Program-made: the position numbers and the translations under genes | Assembly: GCA_025266875.1 (NCBI GenBank) | Contig: JALLLT010000052.1 | Coordinates: 1-64,000, forward strand | Length of the DNA stretch: 64,000 nucleotides | Reading direction: 5' to 3' | From: Fennellomyces sp. T-0311 | Taxonomy: Eukaryota; Mucoromycota; Mucoromycetes; Mucorales; Lichtheimiaceae | In this document: in pieces, positions 36,767-48,496 of the stretch | How the letters are laid out: each line of letters begins with the position of its first letter | How positions within the stretch are numbered: the stretch's first letter is position 1 | The notes under the pieces: model-generated | The model's database searches: none | Seen by the model: the letters and a program-made list of their open reading frames with translations, nothing else | Told to the model about the DNA's origin: nothing

Positions 36767-37086
36767 TCGCCATGATTCTCCTCTTCCGCACATACACTCA
36801 CACAAACACATCAACACTCACACTCACATAATTCCTTATAGTATGTTTTCGGTTCTTTATGTATTTACGTTACTACTTTTGCATTTCCCCCTTCTCTTCA
36901 AACGAAAGTTCCTCGCACTTTCATATCCGCGTTTTACCTTTCGAGCGTTGCATTTTCCTCTTTCTGCATATCATTCTTCCTCTCGCACTAATCCCCCGAG
37001 TTCTGTATATGCGTACCATAATTCTATGCCCCATTTTCTTTTTAATATCACACAAAAAGTCTATTATTATTACTTTATATATCCAT

Positions 37087-37694
37087 TCAGGCAAGTTCGG
37101 CGTGCTTCTTGACAAACGCTTCCACTTGGGCACCGTTGCGCATGCCAACAAATTGATCCACAATTTCACCCTTGTTGAACGCAGCGACCGTAGGCAATGC
37201 AGCAATCTACGCACAATAAGTCTTCCTTGCACCCTACTTTATTATTATGCATGATTCAACTTACGCTGTATTTGCCAGCAAGTTCAGTTGCCTCGTCCAC
37301 ATCCAACTTTACCAACGTCACCTTGGGATTCGCAGCCACGCTTTTTTCAAGCAATGGACCGAGCATTTTGCATGGTCCACACCAGCTTTTTTTTTTAAAA
37401 CCCAAATGTCAATTAACAGCCACTCATTGCTTTCTTGTTCCAAGGTATGCTTACTTTGCATAAAAGTCGACAATCACGGGGTGATCCGCCTTGTTGACCA
37501 GTTGGGCAAAGCTTTCCGAAGTAGCTTCCACGGTCTTGCCAGTGAACCGAGCTTGTCCCGCATGGAACATGCGCTGAGACACGACTAGTTTTTTTTTTCA
37601 GAGAGGTTAATTCTACATTATACTCGGTTCTATTGGATGCTGTTTTACGTTGGACGGATGGTTGGGCAGATCGGACGAATCGGAACGCGTTCAT
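37087..37694 (-). CDS. Thioredoxin, probably mitochondrial
   Basis: A disulfide reductase of the thioredoxin fold. Four exons read on the minus strand: the first ends ...QPSVQ, the second gives FTGKTVEATSESFAQLV and HPVIVDFYA, the third carries the active site WCGPCKMLGPLLEK and VKLDVDEATELAGKYS, and the fourth begins IAALPTVAAFNKGE with the conserved cis-proline. All joins are in frame (for example FYA-N-WCGPCK across an intron with a poly(A) acceptor tract). Unlike cytosolic thioredoxins (about 105 aa) it has an N-terminal extension (MNAFRFVRSAQPS..., Arg- and Ser-bearing, no acids) typical of mitochondrial targeting. An alternative ATG six codons upstream (37712) would lengthen the leader. 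It is convergent with the bHLH gene, about 320 bp away. Confidence 0.92.
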
Positions 37695-37954
37695 GGTAAA
37701 CAATGATTTCAAAGCAAAAGGCGATTTTGGGCTTGCCGGTTTTAATTTGTCCTACTCCGCTTTTCTTTGGGCTATTGATCTATCACCGGCCAAATACACC
37801 TGTAATTCATCAACACGATCAGAACAAAGGCATCCTCCGGTCCAGATCCGCAGTGGTGCGTTTCATGATAGAGTAGCTTGGTTGTTCAATCACTTTGCGT
37901 GGAGGTGATTAACCGATAGCTTGCGTTTTAATTTTCCCGCGATATCCGAGCAAT

Positions 37955-37962
37955 TATAAATA
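37955..37962 (+). promoter_or_regulatory. TATA box of the secreted-protein gene
   Basis: TATAAATA lies 36 bp before the ATG at 37998 and about 260 bp from the divergent thioredoxin start. The strong match and short leader suggest a TATA-driven, possibly inducible gene. Inference from sequence only. Confidence 0.5.
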
Positions 37963-37997
37963 CGTCATGCTTCGTTGCACGGAAAATGCTGGTTTGA

Positions 37998-38303
37998 ATG
38001 ACCATGCACCTCTGGCACTCTTTGTTCATTCTCGTTGTATCCTTTATAGCCATCGCAGTGGGTGACCAAGCTGCCCAAGCTGACGAAGAGTGGCACGACG
38101 ACTATCGTTATCGCCCGGTGCCCGTCCCTGTGCCCATGCCCATCCCCGTACCCATCGGTGCGCCATATCCCGGTGTCGGTATGCCCATGCCCATGCCAAT
38201 TCCAGTGCCAGTTCCCATTGGCCCCGGTATGCCTATTGCTCCACTGCCGCCCCTTCCGCCCCTCCCACCTCTGCCTCCCCTCCCTCCATTCCCTCCGCTC
38301 TAA
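37998..38303 (+). CDS. Small secreted Pro/Val/Met-rich repeat protein, 101 aa
   Basis: Residues 1-22 form a clear signal peptide with hydrophobic core LFILVVSFIAIAVG. A short acidic linker (ADEEWHDDYRYR) follows. The rest is proline repeat: VPVPVPMPIPVPIG, then MPMPMPIPVPVPIG, then five LPP units ending FPPL. There are no cysteines in the mature part, so it is not a typical disulfide-stabilised effector. Such chains form extended polyproline helices; a cell-wall or surface role is plausible but unproven. A single exon, with a TATA box upstream; its stop is 71 bp before the 3' end of the convergent SNU114 gene. I know no named family for it. Confidence 0.75.
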   Translation: MTMHLWHSLFILVVSFIAIAVGDQAAQADEEWHDDYRYRPVPVPVPMPIPVPIGAPYPGVGMPMPMPIPVPVPIGPGMPIAPLPPLPPLPPLPPLPPFPPL

Positions 38304-38374
38304 TCCTTTGGGACAAAATAAAAAACATTGGCTGCAAATTGCTTTTTGAGAAAACAAACAATAATCAAACCACT

Positions 38375-41300
38375 TTACAGAATGCTGCCCTGAGCCAACG
38401 ATAGCAGCATGGGATCGTCAAAGTATTTGTTTATACTGACATCTTCAGAAAGACCCTGTGATACAAAAAAGAACCGCCCCGATTAGCACTGACACCCAAT
38501 AGCAAAAACCCAATGCATGTTTTACCTTTCTTCTTCTAGTTTTAACCATAAAGTCTCGCGCCAGATGCTGGGCTGGACTAGCCTCCAGTGGTCTGAGAAC
38601 GATGCTTGTATCCAGCGGATCTCCGGGAACAATCTGCCAATGGTCAAAGATCTGTTGACAGAATGCTTGACCTTGCGTATGTGTCCGCAAATCGGTCTCG
38701 AAGCCGCAAGAATCAATCACAGGGATAAGTGCTTTGACGGTGTACAAGGGCGAGCCTGGTTTGGGGATATCTTGGGTCACATGGCCTCTGTCGTTTTTTT
38801 AGTTTTGGCAAGTTCATCGTGCACCGCTTGGCCTATTCTTACCTTCGTCGTTGTAATACGGCGTATACAGCAGTGACACAGTCTGCCGGCGCTTGGATCT
38901 CCACATAGTACACGGGCTCCATCAACCGAGGCGTGGCCGTCAGGAACGAAGAGTAACACACGCGTCGGGCAGTAGGAATAATCTGACCGCCACCTCTATA
39001 GATAGGTTCGTTGGCAAGCACAGTGTCTAGGATTCTGAATTTGACGTTTCGAATGGCTGCCAAAAAAGAAGCATGTTATTGCACGCGTCCAGGTACCAGC
39101 CCAAACAAAGGGAAACTTACGCTCATCGCACAACGGGCCTTCTCGCGTACCCCACTGGAAGCCCTGCTTGATGGAATCCTTGACGGAATACAGCAGCTTT
39201 TTGTCGACTTCCGAAGGCAAGGTATCGTCCAACAGGATATTGGGACCCATGTCATCCGGACCAAAGGCCCATATTGACCGTGCGGCCAGCACATCCCAGT
39301 TGTAATTCTTTTCCATATACTTGCCGAGGTCCTTGGCCGGCCAATGGATACTGATCTGTCCGCTCTCAATGTCCTCGGCGAGACCCTTTTCCATGGGTTC
39401 GGCAATGAACGTCAGTTTGTTCCTTTTTTTAAATAATAAACACATCAGTCTTTCTTTGGACATTGGGACACCATCGCCTACGCTTACTTTTTGTTGGGCG
39501 TTTCGGCAAAACATTTGAGCGCCGATGTCTCCACCACCGTCTCGCAGAACCGAACCACCGGATCCGCCACCTTCAATTCAATTTCGGCATACATGCGCCG
39601 CAGATCATGCAGCACGCAATCCAGGTAGAGTTCGCCCGTACCAAGCACAATGTGTTCGCCCGATTCTTCCACTTTGGTCGTCACCACCGGGTAACTCTTG
39701 TTGATCCGTCGCAATCCGTCCAGCATCTTGGGCAGTTCCGACGGATTCATCGGTTCAATCGCTACCTTGAGCGTCGCCGCCGTCGGGAACCGCAGCGGTC
39801 GGAAAATGTATGCATCTTCTCCATGCTTTTGTTGCACAATCGTCGCCGTCTTGATGATCGAACTGTCGATCCCGCCCAAAAGAACCCAGTTACCCGCAGG
39901 AACACCGTCCACTGGAACACGATACCTGCCACCAAAATATAACATTTAGCCCAACGTCTCTTCTACACTCTCGTTGATCATCTACCGCGATTCAAAGATC
40001 CAAGCATCCGATACTTTTTGCATCGTCATATCTTCCTCATCATCGATCGTATAACTTTCTCCAAGCACCCGCACGATCTGTCCCGATTTCACCGTGCCAC
40101 TGAACACTCTTCCAAACGCGTCAAACCCAGTCGCCCCTTCGTTGTCAAAGAGCTTGGTCACGTGAATCACCAACGGTCCCTCGGGATCGCACTTCATCAT
40201 CGCCTGTCCAACCTCGCCATCCAGCGGTCCCGTATAGATTTGCTCGATGCGATGCGCGGCGTTGGCTGCCGGCGAAGGCACATGCTTGACCACCATGTCC
40301 ACGAACCCAGACGGCGGGCCAAAGAATTGAGAGAGCACCACCCGCAACAGAGGCTTCACATTCAGCCCATAGTCCTTTTCCTTCAAATAAATGCCCAGAC
40401 TACGCAACGTCTTTTTCAATTCAGCCGTGTCTTCGCCAATGACCTAAGCCATCAACACCAAAAAAAAGTGTGTGAGTGTGTGTCAATACATAAAGCACGG
40501 ACACGTCGCATTGGATGAGAATTTTTACCTGAGAGTATAGTTTGTACAGTGGCTCCAGAATGAAATGGACAAACGAACGCTTGCTGCCACGACCTTGGGA
40601 TGATCGATGGAAAGTCCCTTCTTCCGGATTAAAGAAAATCTCGCCCCACAAACGCAATCCAAAGTCATCCGCATTGATTTCTTCCTCCTCTGTTCCTCCT
40701 TATGTTAGAACATTCCCCTGTCCTATCCAATTTGCCTGTCGATGCACTTACCATAGGAATCGGCATACAGCTTTGCAAACGATTTGAGCGAGAAGCACCA
40801 CCCCGTCTGGCTGGAAGCAAAGCACACATTGCCCTTTTCGGGTGATAAACGAATACCTTCTCCACCCGGCGTTGCTCTGCAATGAAAAAACGGTTACTGT
40901 GGATACCGAGAATACCATAACAACGCGTTGCCTTACCGAATGATCGAGTTGACTTCTTCAATGGTGTGACGCAGTTTGAAATAGGCGTCGGTGGGAGGCA
41001 ACTTGAGTTCAAGCATCAACCGATCGACCTTGTTGACCACCAGAGTCATGGCGATCTTTTCGCGGATACAATGTTTGATCACTTGTTCCGTATTCACCAT
41101 CACCTATTTGATATTCAGAAAAGAGACATTCAAACCTACTTTATTGCATCCACTTACTCCTTCCACCACATCGACGACAATCACAGCACCATCCGCCAAT
41201 CGAGTCGCAGCAGCAACCTCATCAATGAAATTGGTATGACCTAATCGGCAAATACTCAGCCATTTTACCATCGAAAAACATCTCTCTCTCTCTCTCTCTC

Positions 41301-42173
41301 TCTCTTCTGGCACGCTCCCGGGTATTCACTTACCAGGCGTATCCAAGACATTGAGCAAATACGACTTGTCATTCACGTCCTGCATGATCATTGTCATGGG
41401 CATACTCTTGATACTGACACCGCGTTCGCGTTCCAAGGTATGCGTATCGGTATACCGTTCCTAACCCAGAAAGAACCATAAGAAAACCACATTCGAAATG
41501 CTAACTCCATGGCTTGAGATTTTACCGGTTCATCCACATTGATCGGTATATTGTGCGTTTCCGAAACGAGCATATCGACAAACGAGGTTTTTCCATGATG
41601 AAGATGACCCACAATCGCAACGTTTCGAACAAGATCAGGAAAGTTCATCATATCCGTCATGAACCTAATCCAATCGTCAGCCCTTTTTTTTTAAGAAAGG
41701 AGCCTTTTTTTTTCGTCTTACTCTTTGCTGAATCGCGTCTCTGGCAAATCCTTTTCGGTCAGCAGGAACTTGCGTACTTTGACAGGCGCAATAATCGGTT
41801 CTGACAAGGGCTGCGTGTCTTCTTCTTGAACAAGCGCTTCAACATCCGGTCCATAGACTTCTTCCGCAGAAGGATAGTACTTTTTGTCTTCATGAAGAAC
41901 AATTTGATTCTGTGGAATGTCTATTGATGCTTCATTAGCGTGCTCTCTCTTGTTGAATAAAAGAGTCGTAATCTCACCGTCAATCTGCATCAAGGCGGTT
42001 TCTTCCACCTGCTCTTCGCGTTCTCCTTCATCACTGCTTTCCGCCGCACGAACAGGTGTGGTTTCAAAGCCGCGAATGTCTTGTTGCTCGTCTTCCAAGT
42101 CGAGATCCTCATCCTCATCCTCTAGATCAGGGCCAATGTAGTTGCCGAATTCATCATACAGTTGATCATCCAT
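38375..42173 (-). CDS. SNU114: U5 snRNP GTPase Snu114/EFTUD2
   Basis: An EF-2-like GTPase of the U5 snRNP that controls spliceosome activation and disassembly together with Prp8 and Brr2. The first exon encodes the acidic N-terminal domain ([16 protein letters not shown], many Asp/Glu) that distinguishes Snu114 from translation factor EF-2. GTPase motifs follow in order: G1 [18 protein letters not shown]2 region [16 protein letters not shown]3 [18 protein letters not shown]4 [12 protein letters not shown]. Later domains are clear, for example [86 protein letters not shown] and [15 protein letters not shown]. The C-terminus is [20 protein letters not shown] then GSIL. About ten short introns interrupt it and all readable joins hold frame. 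The length (roughly 970-980 aa) fits the family. Confidence 0.97.
41281..41305. repeat. (TC)n microsatellite
   Basis: Twelve dinucleotide repeats inside an intron of SNU114. A (GT)n run near 42984-43002 lies in the same way inside an intron of the next gene. Both could vary in length between strains. Confidence 0.9.
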
Positions 42174-42431
42174 GGTCGGAGGAGGTCCGTTTCGATCGCG
42201 TCAAAGGGAAAGAGAGTCAAGTTTTTGTGACAGTCAACTCGCCTTTTGCACCTTTTGGAATTATCCCCTCCCCCCAAGCGGACAAAGAATTTTCTTCCGC
42301 CAAAAAAAAAATATAGTCTATCGCATGCTCTCCTAATTCAGTTGGATCATGAAGCATTGTTTTATTCAATGGATGCAAATTATACAAGCGAGCGTCTATA
42401 TACAGAGAAGTTGCTTTCCGTCACCGCAACT

Positions 42432-43963
42432 TTATTGGCCCTGGAAAGCGGCATTGATGATAATCTGTGCTGCCAACAACACGCCTTTCATCTTTACCAG
42501 CTTTTGAAAGTTGTCCGAAAGTCGATGCTGCAACCCCGTCTTGTCTTGCGCAAACCCTGCAACACCCATCAGCATGGTTTCATCGACGCATGCCAATGAA
42601 GTCTACGTACCCGAGGATTCCATCCGTATATCCGGAACCACCTGCTCGCAAACACCAATAACGGACTTGGTCGGTGCACCATCATGCAGACGGTTCTGCC
42701 AGATCAACGTCAGCACAAGGTCATTCTGTCTATGGTACTCGTGTGTCCTTTGTTTTTAGTTGGACCATCCCCCGTTGCGACAAACCACACCTACGTTGGA
42801 CTACGAAACATCAACGTGTCGTACGAAGTTTGTTCCACAGGAACATCCCGCGAGGCGTAAATGGTCTTTAGTGATGCAAACGTGGTGCTGCGCAAATGGT
42901 CCAGTTTGCCATAATGGACCAGTAACCGGAAAAACGCAAGCAGGTTGGATTCTGTTTTGATCCTGTCCATGCTATCAGCTTTCATGTGTGTGTGTGTGTG
43001 TTGTTCGTGCCCATCCCTTTGCTTACTGCTCTAACAATGGCCCTACATCCATTTCGAAATCCAAACTGACCTTGAACGTCAGATCATGAATCGCCAATTT
43101 GGCTTCACGGACTTGAAAAGAGACAGAAAACGCCTGCTCATAAGCCTTTCCTTCCAGATCGCAATACCGCACCGTACCTAACCAAAGACCATCCGTCAAT
43201 CTCGCAAAACAAAACCGCCTCTCCCAGCAAACTCACCGTCCAGCGATTCTTCTGTTCGATTATCCGCCTTTGCAAAGTGAATATGACCGAATTGACTTTG
43301 TTTCAGAACCTTTGTCCATGCGTGAGCCAAAACCTTCAAGTGCTTCCATGGATTCATATATACCTCTGGATCCTCCATTGCTTTCTGTCGCAACTCGGCG
43401 TGTGGTCGAACAAAGTTGGATCCCGACATATCCGCCGCATTGGCTGGAAGCGGTGCACTTCCGATTCGAATCAAATACTCACTAATCCTCTCTCGCATCA
43501 ATACAACATCGGTTTATCATTCCACAATCCTCCCTTACAAGAGCACGTTCTTATCAACCACGTCGTCATCGTTGTATTCCACTTGCATCGCATCCGCGCG
43601 TTCTTCGGGTGTCAATTTCATGATACCCGCTTCGTATTCGCGTCGCTTTCTTCGCTCTGCCAACTTGGTCCGTAACCTTTGTACTTGCTCTTCCGCTTCT
43701 TGCACTTGATGCACTAACGCATCATGCTGCGTCTGCAAATGCAGGAGATCTTCGCTGGAAAAATCCACCGTTCGTTCCTAAAGTTTTAATGCGTCAGCTT
43801 TTGGAAAACGCGTTGGATGATCCTCCGTTTTGTTCACCAGATCATTGAGAATTTGTCGATCAGCTTCAAGTTCTTGAGCTTGTCGCAATTTTTCTTGAAA
43901 ACGATCGTTCGTGGTTCGATAGTCGAATGGAAAATCCTCGGAACCAGGATCGGATTCGTTCAT
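42432..43963 (-). CDS. Probable kinetochore protein CENP-P-like
   Basis: Seven exons can be joined in frame with GT/AG introns, ending at the TAA at 42432. The N-terminal third is a coiled coil (RFQEKLRQAQELEADRQILN, then HDALVHQVQEAEEQVQRLRT), followed by an acidic NDDD stretch. The C-terminal half reads VRYCDLEGKAYEQAFSVSFQ, then LAIHDLTFKVSLDFEMDVGP, LLAFFRLLVHYGKLDHLRST, LVLTLIWQNRLHDG and LSDNFQKLVKMKGVLLAAQI. This order (beta-rich RWD-like halves, LLAFFR, then LxLxWxxxxxxxG and an ending helix) resembles CENP-P of the inner kinetochore COMA/CENP-OPQUR complex. I recognise the pattern from memory and cannot search. Exon 1 ends after LND; its 60-nt intron has a GCTGAC branch site. Alternatives are another RWD kinetochore subunit (CENP-O) or an unrelated coiled-coil protein. 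A possible upstream ATG exists at 44008. Confidence 0.6.
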
Positions 43964-46486
43964 TGTTCCAAACAAGAAAGCACGTCGGTCTTTTAACGTG
44001 TGCCACACAACTCACATAAGATCGATGCTACTTGGCGACTTGGGCATCCGCCCGTGCTTATTCGTCTTTTCGAGAATATATTAAAGCTTGACACTCTGAA
44101 CTTCTGGATGAATATACATCATTGTCAAACACGATGAAAAAATAAAGTTACTTTATGGCCTCATGAAAGACTTATGTCTTATTTGCAGTCGTTGTCTATT
44201 TCTGCACCGCGGATATACATTCCTTTGTTATTGCTTAATTCTGCCCTACGCACTCCTCAGTTCAATAGACATAACAGCACCACGTTCAGCCAGTAGGTAT
44301 CCATTGCAACGGTAGCCTGGTACAGACCATGACGTTGTTGGGTACCAAGCAATGGTCCCTTTCGACAGACCGTATCGCAAAAGATGCTCTGCACGCTGCT
44401 AGGCTCGCATGTCAATGTTGAACGCTCTGCAGATTGGAATGGCACTAGGTCAATCGAATAAACTCAGTCGTGAAAAATATCGACCACTGCTGTTTCAATT
44501 ACCTATTAGGAAAAGAAACTTATTGGCGCTTATCTGCTCCAAGCGAAACAATTTGCAGTGGTTCTCGCAAACATCTTGCGCTACGTACCCATACAACATC
44601 ACACGGTCGATTTTACGTATGGTCTTGTACGGAAATTACAACAGCTTTTCTCGAATACTTTATGCAAAAGAAAAAACTCATCTCCATGTCCAGGTTCCAT
44701 CCACCCCTTTAGTGTGAACAGCACTGTTCAATGCTTGTCAAGGCAAATATGCTGACACAGTCTGCGGGTATGCCAAAATCCAAATAGAGTAATTCCAGAG
44801 ATGGATACAGTTAAATGAAAAGCAAGCCAAAGTCATCGCATTTGAATCCCTGTGTGTATTTTAAAGACGTGGATTCCTGGCACGGAAAATCCTCATGTTT
44901 GGTGTCATGGATGAACGGTTGTCGCTAATTTCTCTCGATCTGTCATGTCGAGATCTATTCACGTCATTGGAAACGCGATCATGTTTTTCCTACGTTTGAT
45001 CCAGACAAAGTCGGTGTTCGAGTGCATGGAAGAACAACGAGTCCCAATGTATGGTCAGGTGGTCAATGTAAGGACATTTGACGAATATCAAGTGGGATAT
45101 GATCCATGCTACAGTTGCTTTGAATACCCCATTCGAGATACGTGATTGAAGCATGGCCCGAATCTGCCCCTTATACTCCGTGTGGCCGTAAAGGAATGCG
45201 CGAGCCTGTGGATGTTTCATTTTCGAGTAGTGTTCCAGTATATGTTTGAGATTCTAGGGAGTAGGCGCAATACACACTTTAAATTTCAACTGGGCAAATT
45301 GGTGGATGTATGGAGTGCAACATGCTTTCAATGCCATCGACAAGCGGTTTGAACATGCATATCTTGTCAAATTCTTGAACGTTCCTCGCAGGAGTGAAAT
45401 ATTCACATTTTACGTAGTCATGAAAGATAGCACACGGTACTGGAGGGTTCGAAATAGGTTGGCCCAACCAGGATACCAAGGCTTCAAACAGACCTATTTG
45501 TCATTCTGGTGGAGACATCCAGAGCCACGCGGAATACAGAACGTCTCAGACTCTGTAGCAACTACCTACAGCGTTGGCGAATCGATAACGATGTTTTTTG
45601 GGTGAGTACCATTCAAGGATCCAAGAAACGAGGCCTATGGATAAATAAATTGCACCGTTCCCGGGGAGGCGATGGCTCATTGTTTCTGATCTTGATGCGG
45701 AAAGTACATAGATCCCATATCTTCACTGGGGAACAGACAGAGCTGTCGATTGGATGACTGTAACGATCTGCATTACCTTTGCTGCGAGTCATTGCTCTTG
45801 TTCTTTTGTAGATCCGTCCCAGGCTAAGTACGCATCAAACTTTGCTGGTGTTTTGGCCATCTGCCTCTGGGCTTTGACAGCCGCTTTGGATGGCTGTGAT
45901 GCTTCGAATTTGACCTTTCTTTGGGACCAGCTTGCTGGTGCAGAAGCAATACGCATCGTCAGCGTTAGAACTAAGCTTTCGTACACGATTTTTCTTTGAA
46001 TATGGCGCAGATAAAAAGGTGGAAAGAGAGGGTAACGGAATAAAAAACTGACCCTGTGACCAAAAAGAATGCACGGTTGATTGCTGAAAGTGGTGTGAAG
46101 CAGTGAGGTAGTTTCATAGTTACCACGTCTTGATTGGCACTCAATGAGCTCGAATGGTTTTGATACGTGTAGTGACGCGTTGACAGCGAATACAAGTTTG
46201 TTATTAGAAACTCAAAGGCAAAGAGATGTGTTATCATGCAATCCGATGCGATATACAGACTTTCATCGTCTAGTAGGGTTACTATGCACATTTTTTTTAA
46301 CTTTGTCAATACGTATTAAAAAAAGTTCGTCCAAAAAAGCAATCTTTTCAATAAAAGCACGCGACAGTATTAACCAGGTACTCTTATAATGGTTCTCCAA
46401 ACGCGTTGCACGGCACTATCTTTTGATTCTTACGGAGAGTGTTGCGCGAATTCTCTAATAATCGGAACCATGGATTAAACATTGAC
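43964..46486. other. Gene-poor stretch with unassigned frame fragments
   Basis: Several plus-strand frames (44409-44717, 44945-45145, 45306-45605, 45509-45757) are somewhat longer than background, for example one reading RLCSNYLQRWRIDNDVFWVS. They may be pieces of one decayed gene, because stops separate them and no intron set joins them. I recognise no domain. Confidence 0.4.
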
Positions 46487-47173
46487 TTACGTGTCACGAA
46501 AAACAACGTACGTACCATCGAAAAGTATGCTACGTCCTTTTCGATCCAAAAAGATACGTATTGATCTGGTGTGTGGTATGAATGGAAATGTAGGATCATG
46601 AAACCGACGAATATGTTTAAACAGCGTGCCCAGTTTGGTATTTGTCGTCTTGCATCCTATGTACGGGCAATATACTACGCCTATGCAGAAATTGTTTTTT
46701 TTAGTCATGATGCGTACTTGGAGATGAACATGCGTATACGATACCCCTAGTCCTTGGAAGTTCAATTGTATCGAACTTTTCGTTTTCTTCGAGTAGATCG
46801 CGACAATGCTCTGGTGACCATGCCGCATGTGTTTAGCATATGAATTTGCTTGCACACACTGCAAGGCTTCGCACTTACCGTCAAAACTTATTATTTTTCT
46901 GTCACCAGAAGTGCGAAGAATAATGTTCTTTTGGGCGTCTATTTTTGGCAGATCGGGATCGTGCCATCTGCGCATATGGATCAGCAAATTACCTTTGGTT
47001 GTGCACCTCAGGGTGCAGCCTTTGTACGGGCAATAATACGGTTCATCTAGGAGAATGGGGAGGGAATTGGTTAGTATATATATTAAATATTATATATATG
47101 CAATACTACAACAGTTGAACGCACCTCCTTTGTTTTTGTATTCTGCCAATAATGCCGTGCCGTTCTTCAACAT
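46487..47173 (-). CDS. C2H2 zinc-finger protein built from repeated finger units
   Basis: Two exons join in frame: 47173-47125 and 47046-46487 (intron 47047-47124). Three fingers are visible. Finger 1 is CPYKGCTLRC plus TTKGNLLIHMRRWH, with spacing C-x4-C-x12-H-x4-H. Finger 2 is shortened: CEALQCVQANSYAKHMRHGH (C-x4-C-x8-H-x4-H). Finger 3 is CPYIGCKTTNTKLG plus TLFKHIRRFH. Fingers 1 and 3 continue with HDP, a short spacer, then a hydrophobic strand ending in a Phe-Asp-Gly (RKIISFDG and RSILFDG); finger 2 ends in SIQLNFQG. So the repeated unit is finger plus strand, about 55 residues. After finger 3 there is a possible GT donor, so more exons may follow. Function unknown; nucleic-acid binding is likely. 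Start chosen at the ATG that opens the exon; a nearby frame at 47280 contains another Cys-x4-Cys. Confidence 0.55.
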
Positions 47174-47688
47174 GTTGCGACAGCTTTCTGCAAAATACGC
47201 TGTATCAGCTTTATCCCCTATAGGTATTTTTTCAACGCCCTTTGGGTCGTGCACTCATGTAGAGCGCATTTGACTTCCATTGTGGTATAATAAATGTCGA
47301 TTTCACAAGGCTGTATGTGCAATCGATAAAACAAGAGCCAACCTTGATAACAAATAACAATAATTATATCAAGATCTATAAGGTGGATATAGCAAGCATA
47401 CACATGACTAAAAAAGGGATGCAAATGGAAATAATGTACATATGTAATGTAAAAATATACAAGACGTTTATATATTACAACTATATAATCATTCTTAACG
47501 GAAGGTTTGTCAGAATTGCACAGTACTCCATCCATTCAGTATTCCTTGCAGCAAAGTGAACATTCTATTTGAGGCGGCCTAGTGCTATGGACATTAACGA
47601 ATCCAAACGGGACATTGACGAATCCGAACGGGTATTTGATGCGGCCTAGCGGTTTGGTGGGTTATCTCCCAAAGAAGTCACCGTTGCC
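47174..47688. other. AT-rich intergenic stretch
   Basis: No gene seen except the frame at 47280 beginning MEVKCALHEC, which stops after 19 codons and may be a lost finger unit of the neighbouring gene. Confidence 0.4.
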
Positions 47689-48300
47689 TTAAAGATGTAC
47701 AGGCCAGCGTTGGTCGACTACCATATGCTCAGGACCGAGCGGGGGAGCACGTACCATGACGATGTCTTCGTCAGCTTTGGCTTGCGGCATCTCGATGTCC
47801 TCATCAAGGAGCAGGATGAGCGAGAAACGCTCGGCAAGGTGGTCCATGGTGTCAAAGACACTCAGCAGAGCAAAATGCTTGATGAGGTCAACCACTGCGT
47901 CATCTTTGTCATTGTCAGTAACATGTTCAACCGCGCCTTCACCAACTTCTTCATTACCAGCTTCGTCGTACTGTTCAGCAACTTCTTCATCACCAATGTC
48001 CTCCTAGTCTTCCTCGACGAAGGTGATTGAGAACAGCGGCACACGCACACGAACAGCACCGACGTCTTCTTCCTCTTCGCTCGCTGCACCAAGGCAGGCA
48101 ACAGCGGCATCATCGTCATCATCACCTGATTTGATCGGGGGAAAGTCAGTACGAAAGATCCATTTTCACTTTCATTTTTGGCACTCTTACTTGAAGACGG
48201 CAAGGGACTGGCGGGAGAGGGCAAAGGACTGGTGGGAGGAGGAGGAGGAGGACTGGTGGGAGGCGGAGAAGGATGACTGCAACGGGGAGGTTGCATGTAA
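47689..48300 (-). CDS. Possible acidic low-complexity protein (uncertain model)
   Basis: The minus strand has a strongly acidic reading frame (SGDDDDDAA, SEEEEDVGA, EDIGDEEVAEQYDEAGNEEV, VTDNDKDDAVVDLIKHF) that ends VVDQRWPVHL with a stop at 47689. A TAG interrupts it near 48007, so either an intron lies there or the gene is broken. Upstream, another frame is Pro/Ser-rich (SHPSPPPTSPPPPPPTSPLP). Low-complexity composition makes chance frames likely, so the gene is only tentative. Alanine/acid-rich repeats like this occur in nuclear or cell-surface proteins; no function is proposed. Confidence 0.25.
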
Positions 48301-48496
48301 GCGGCGACAAAGAAGAAGGAAAGGTAGAAAAGAAAGGAGAGTTCTTTGATGGTCTCAACACCTGTTGGTGAGAGGGTCGGGAGAGAGGAAAAGAGCGGGA
48401 GGGAATACAGCGAAGGCAGGGTGGGCAGAGAAGGCATGGCGCCAGAAAGACGGTTGAAGGTAGCAATAGCAATGACAGTGTAACGGCGCGAATGGT

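Noticed and set aside
39463..39942. 159-codon plus-strand frame inside SNU114
   Set aside because: Antisense shadow of a strongly conserved coding exon.
44945..45605. Possible third HET paralogue (RTFDEY resembles the HET gene at 11571)
   Set aside because: Only six residues match and none of the three HET blocks is present.
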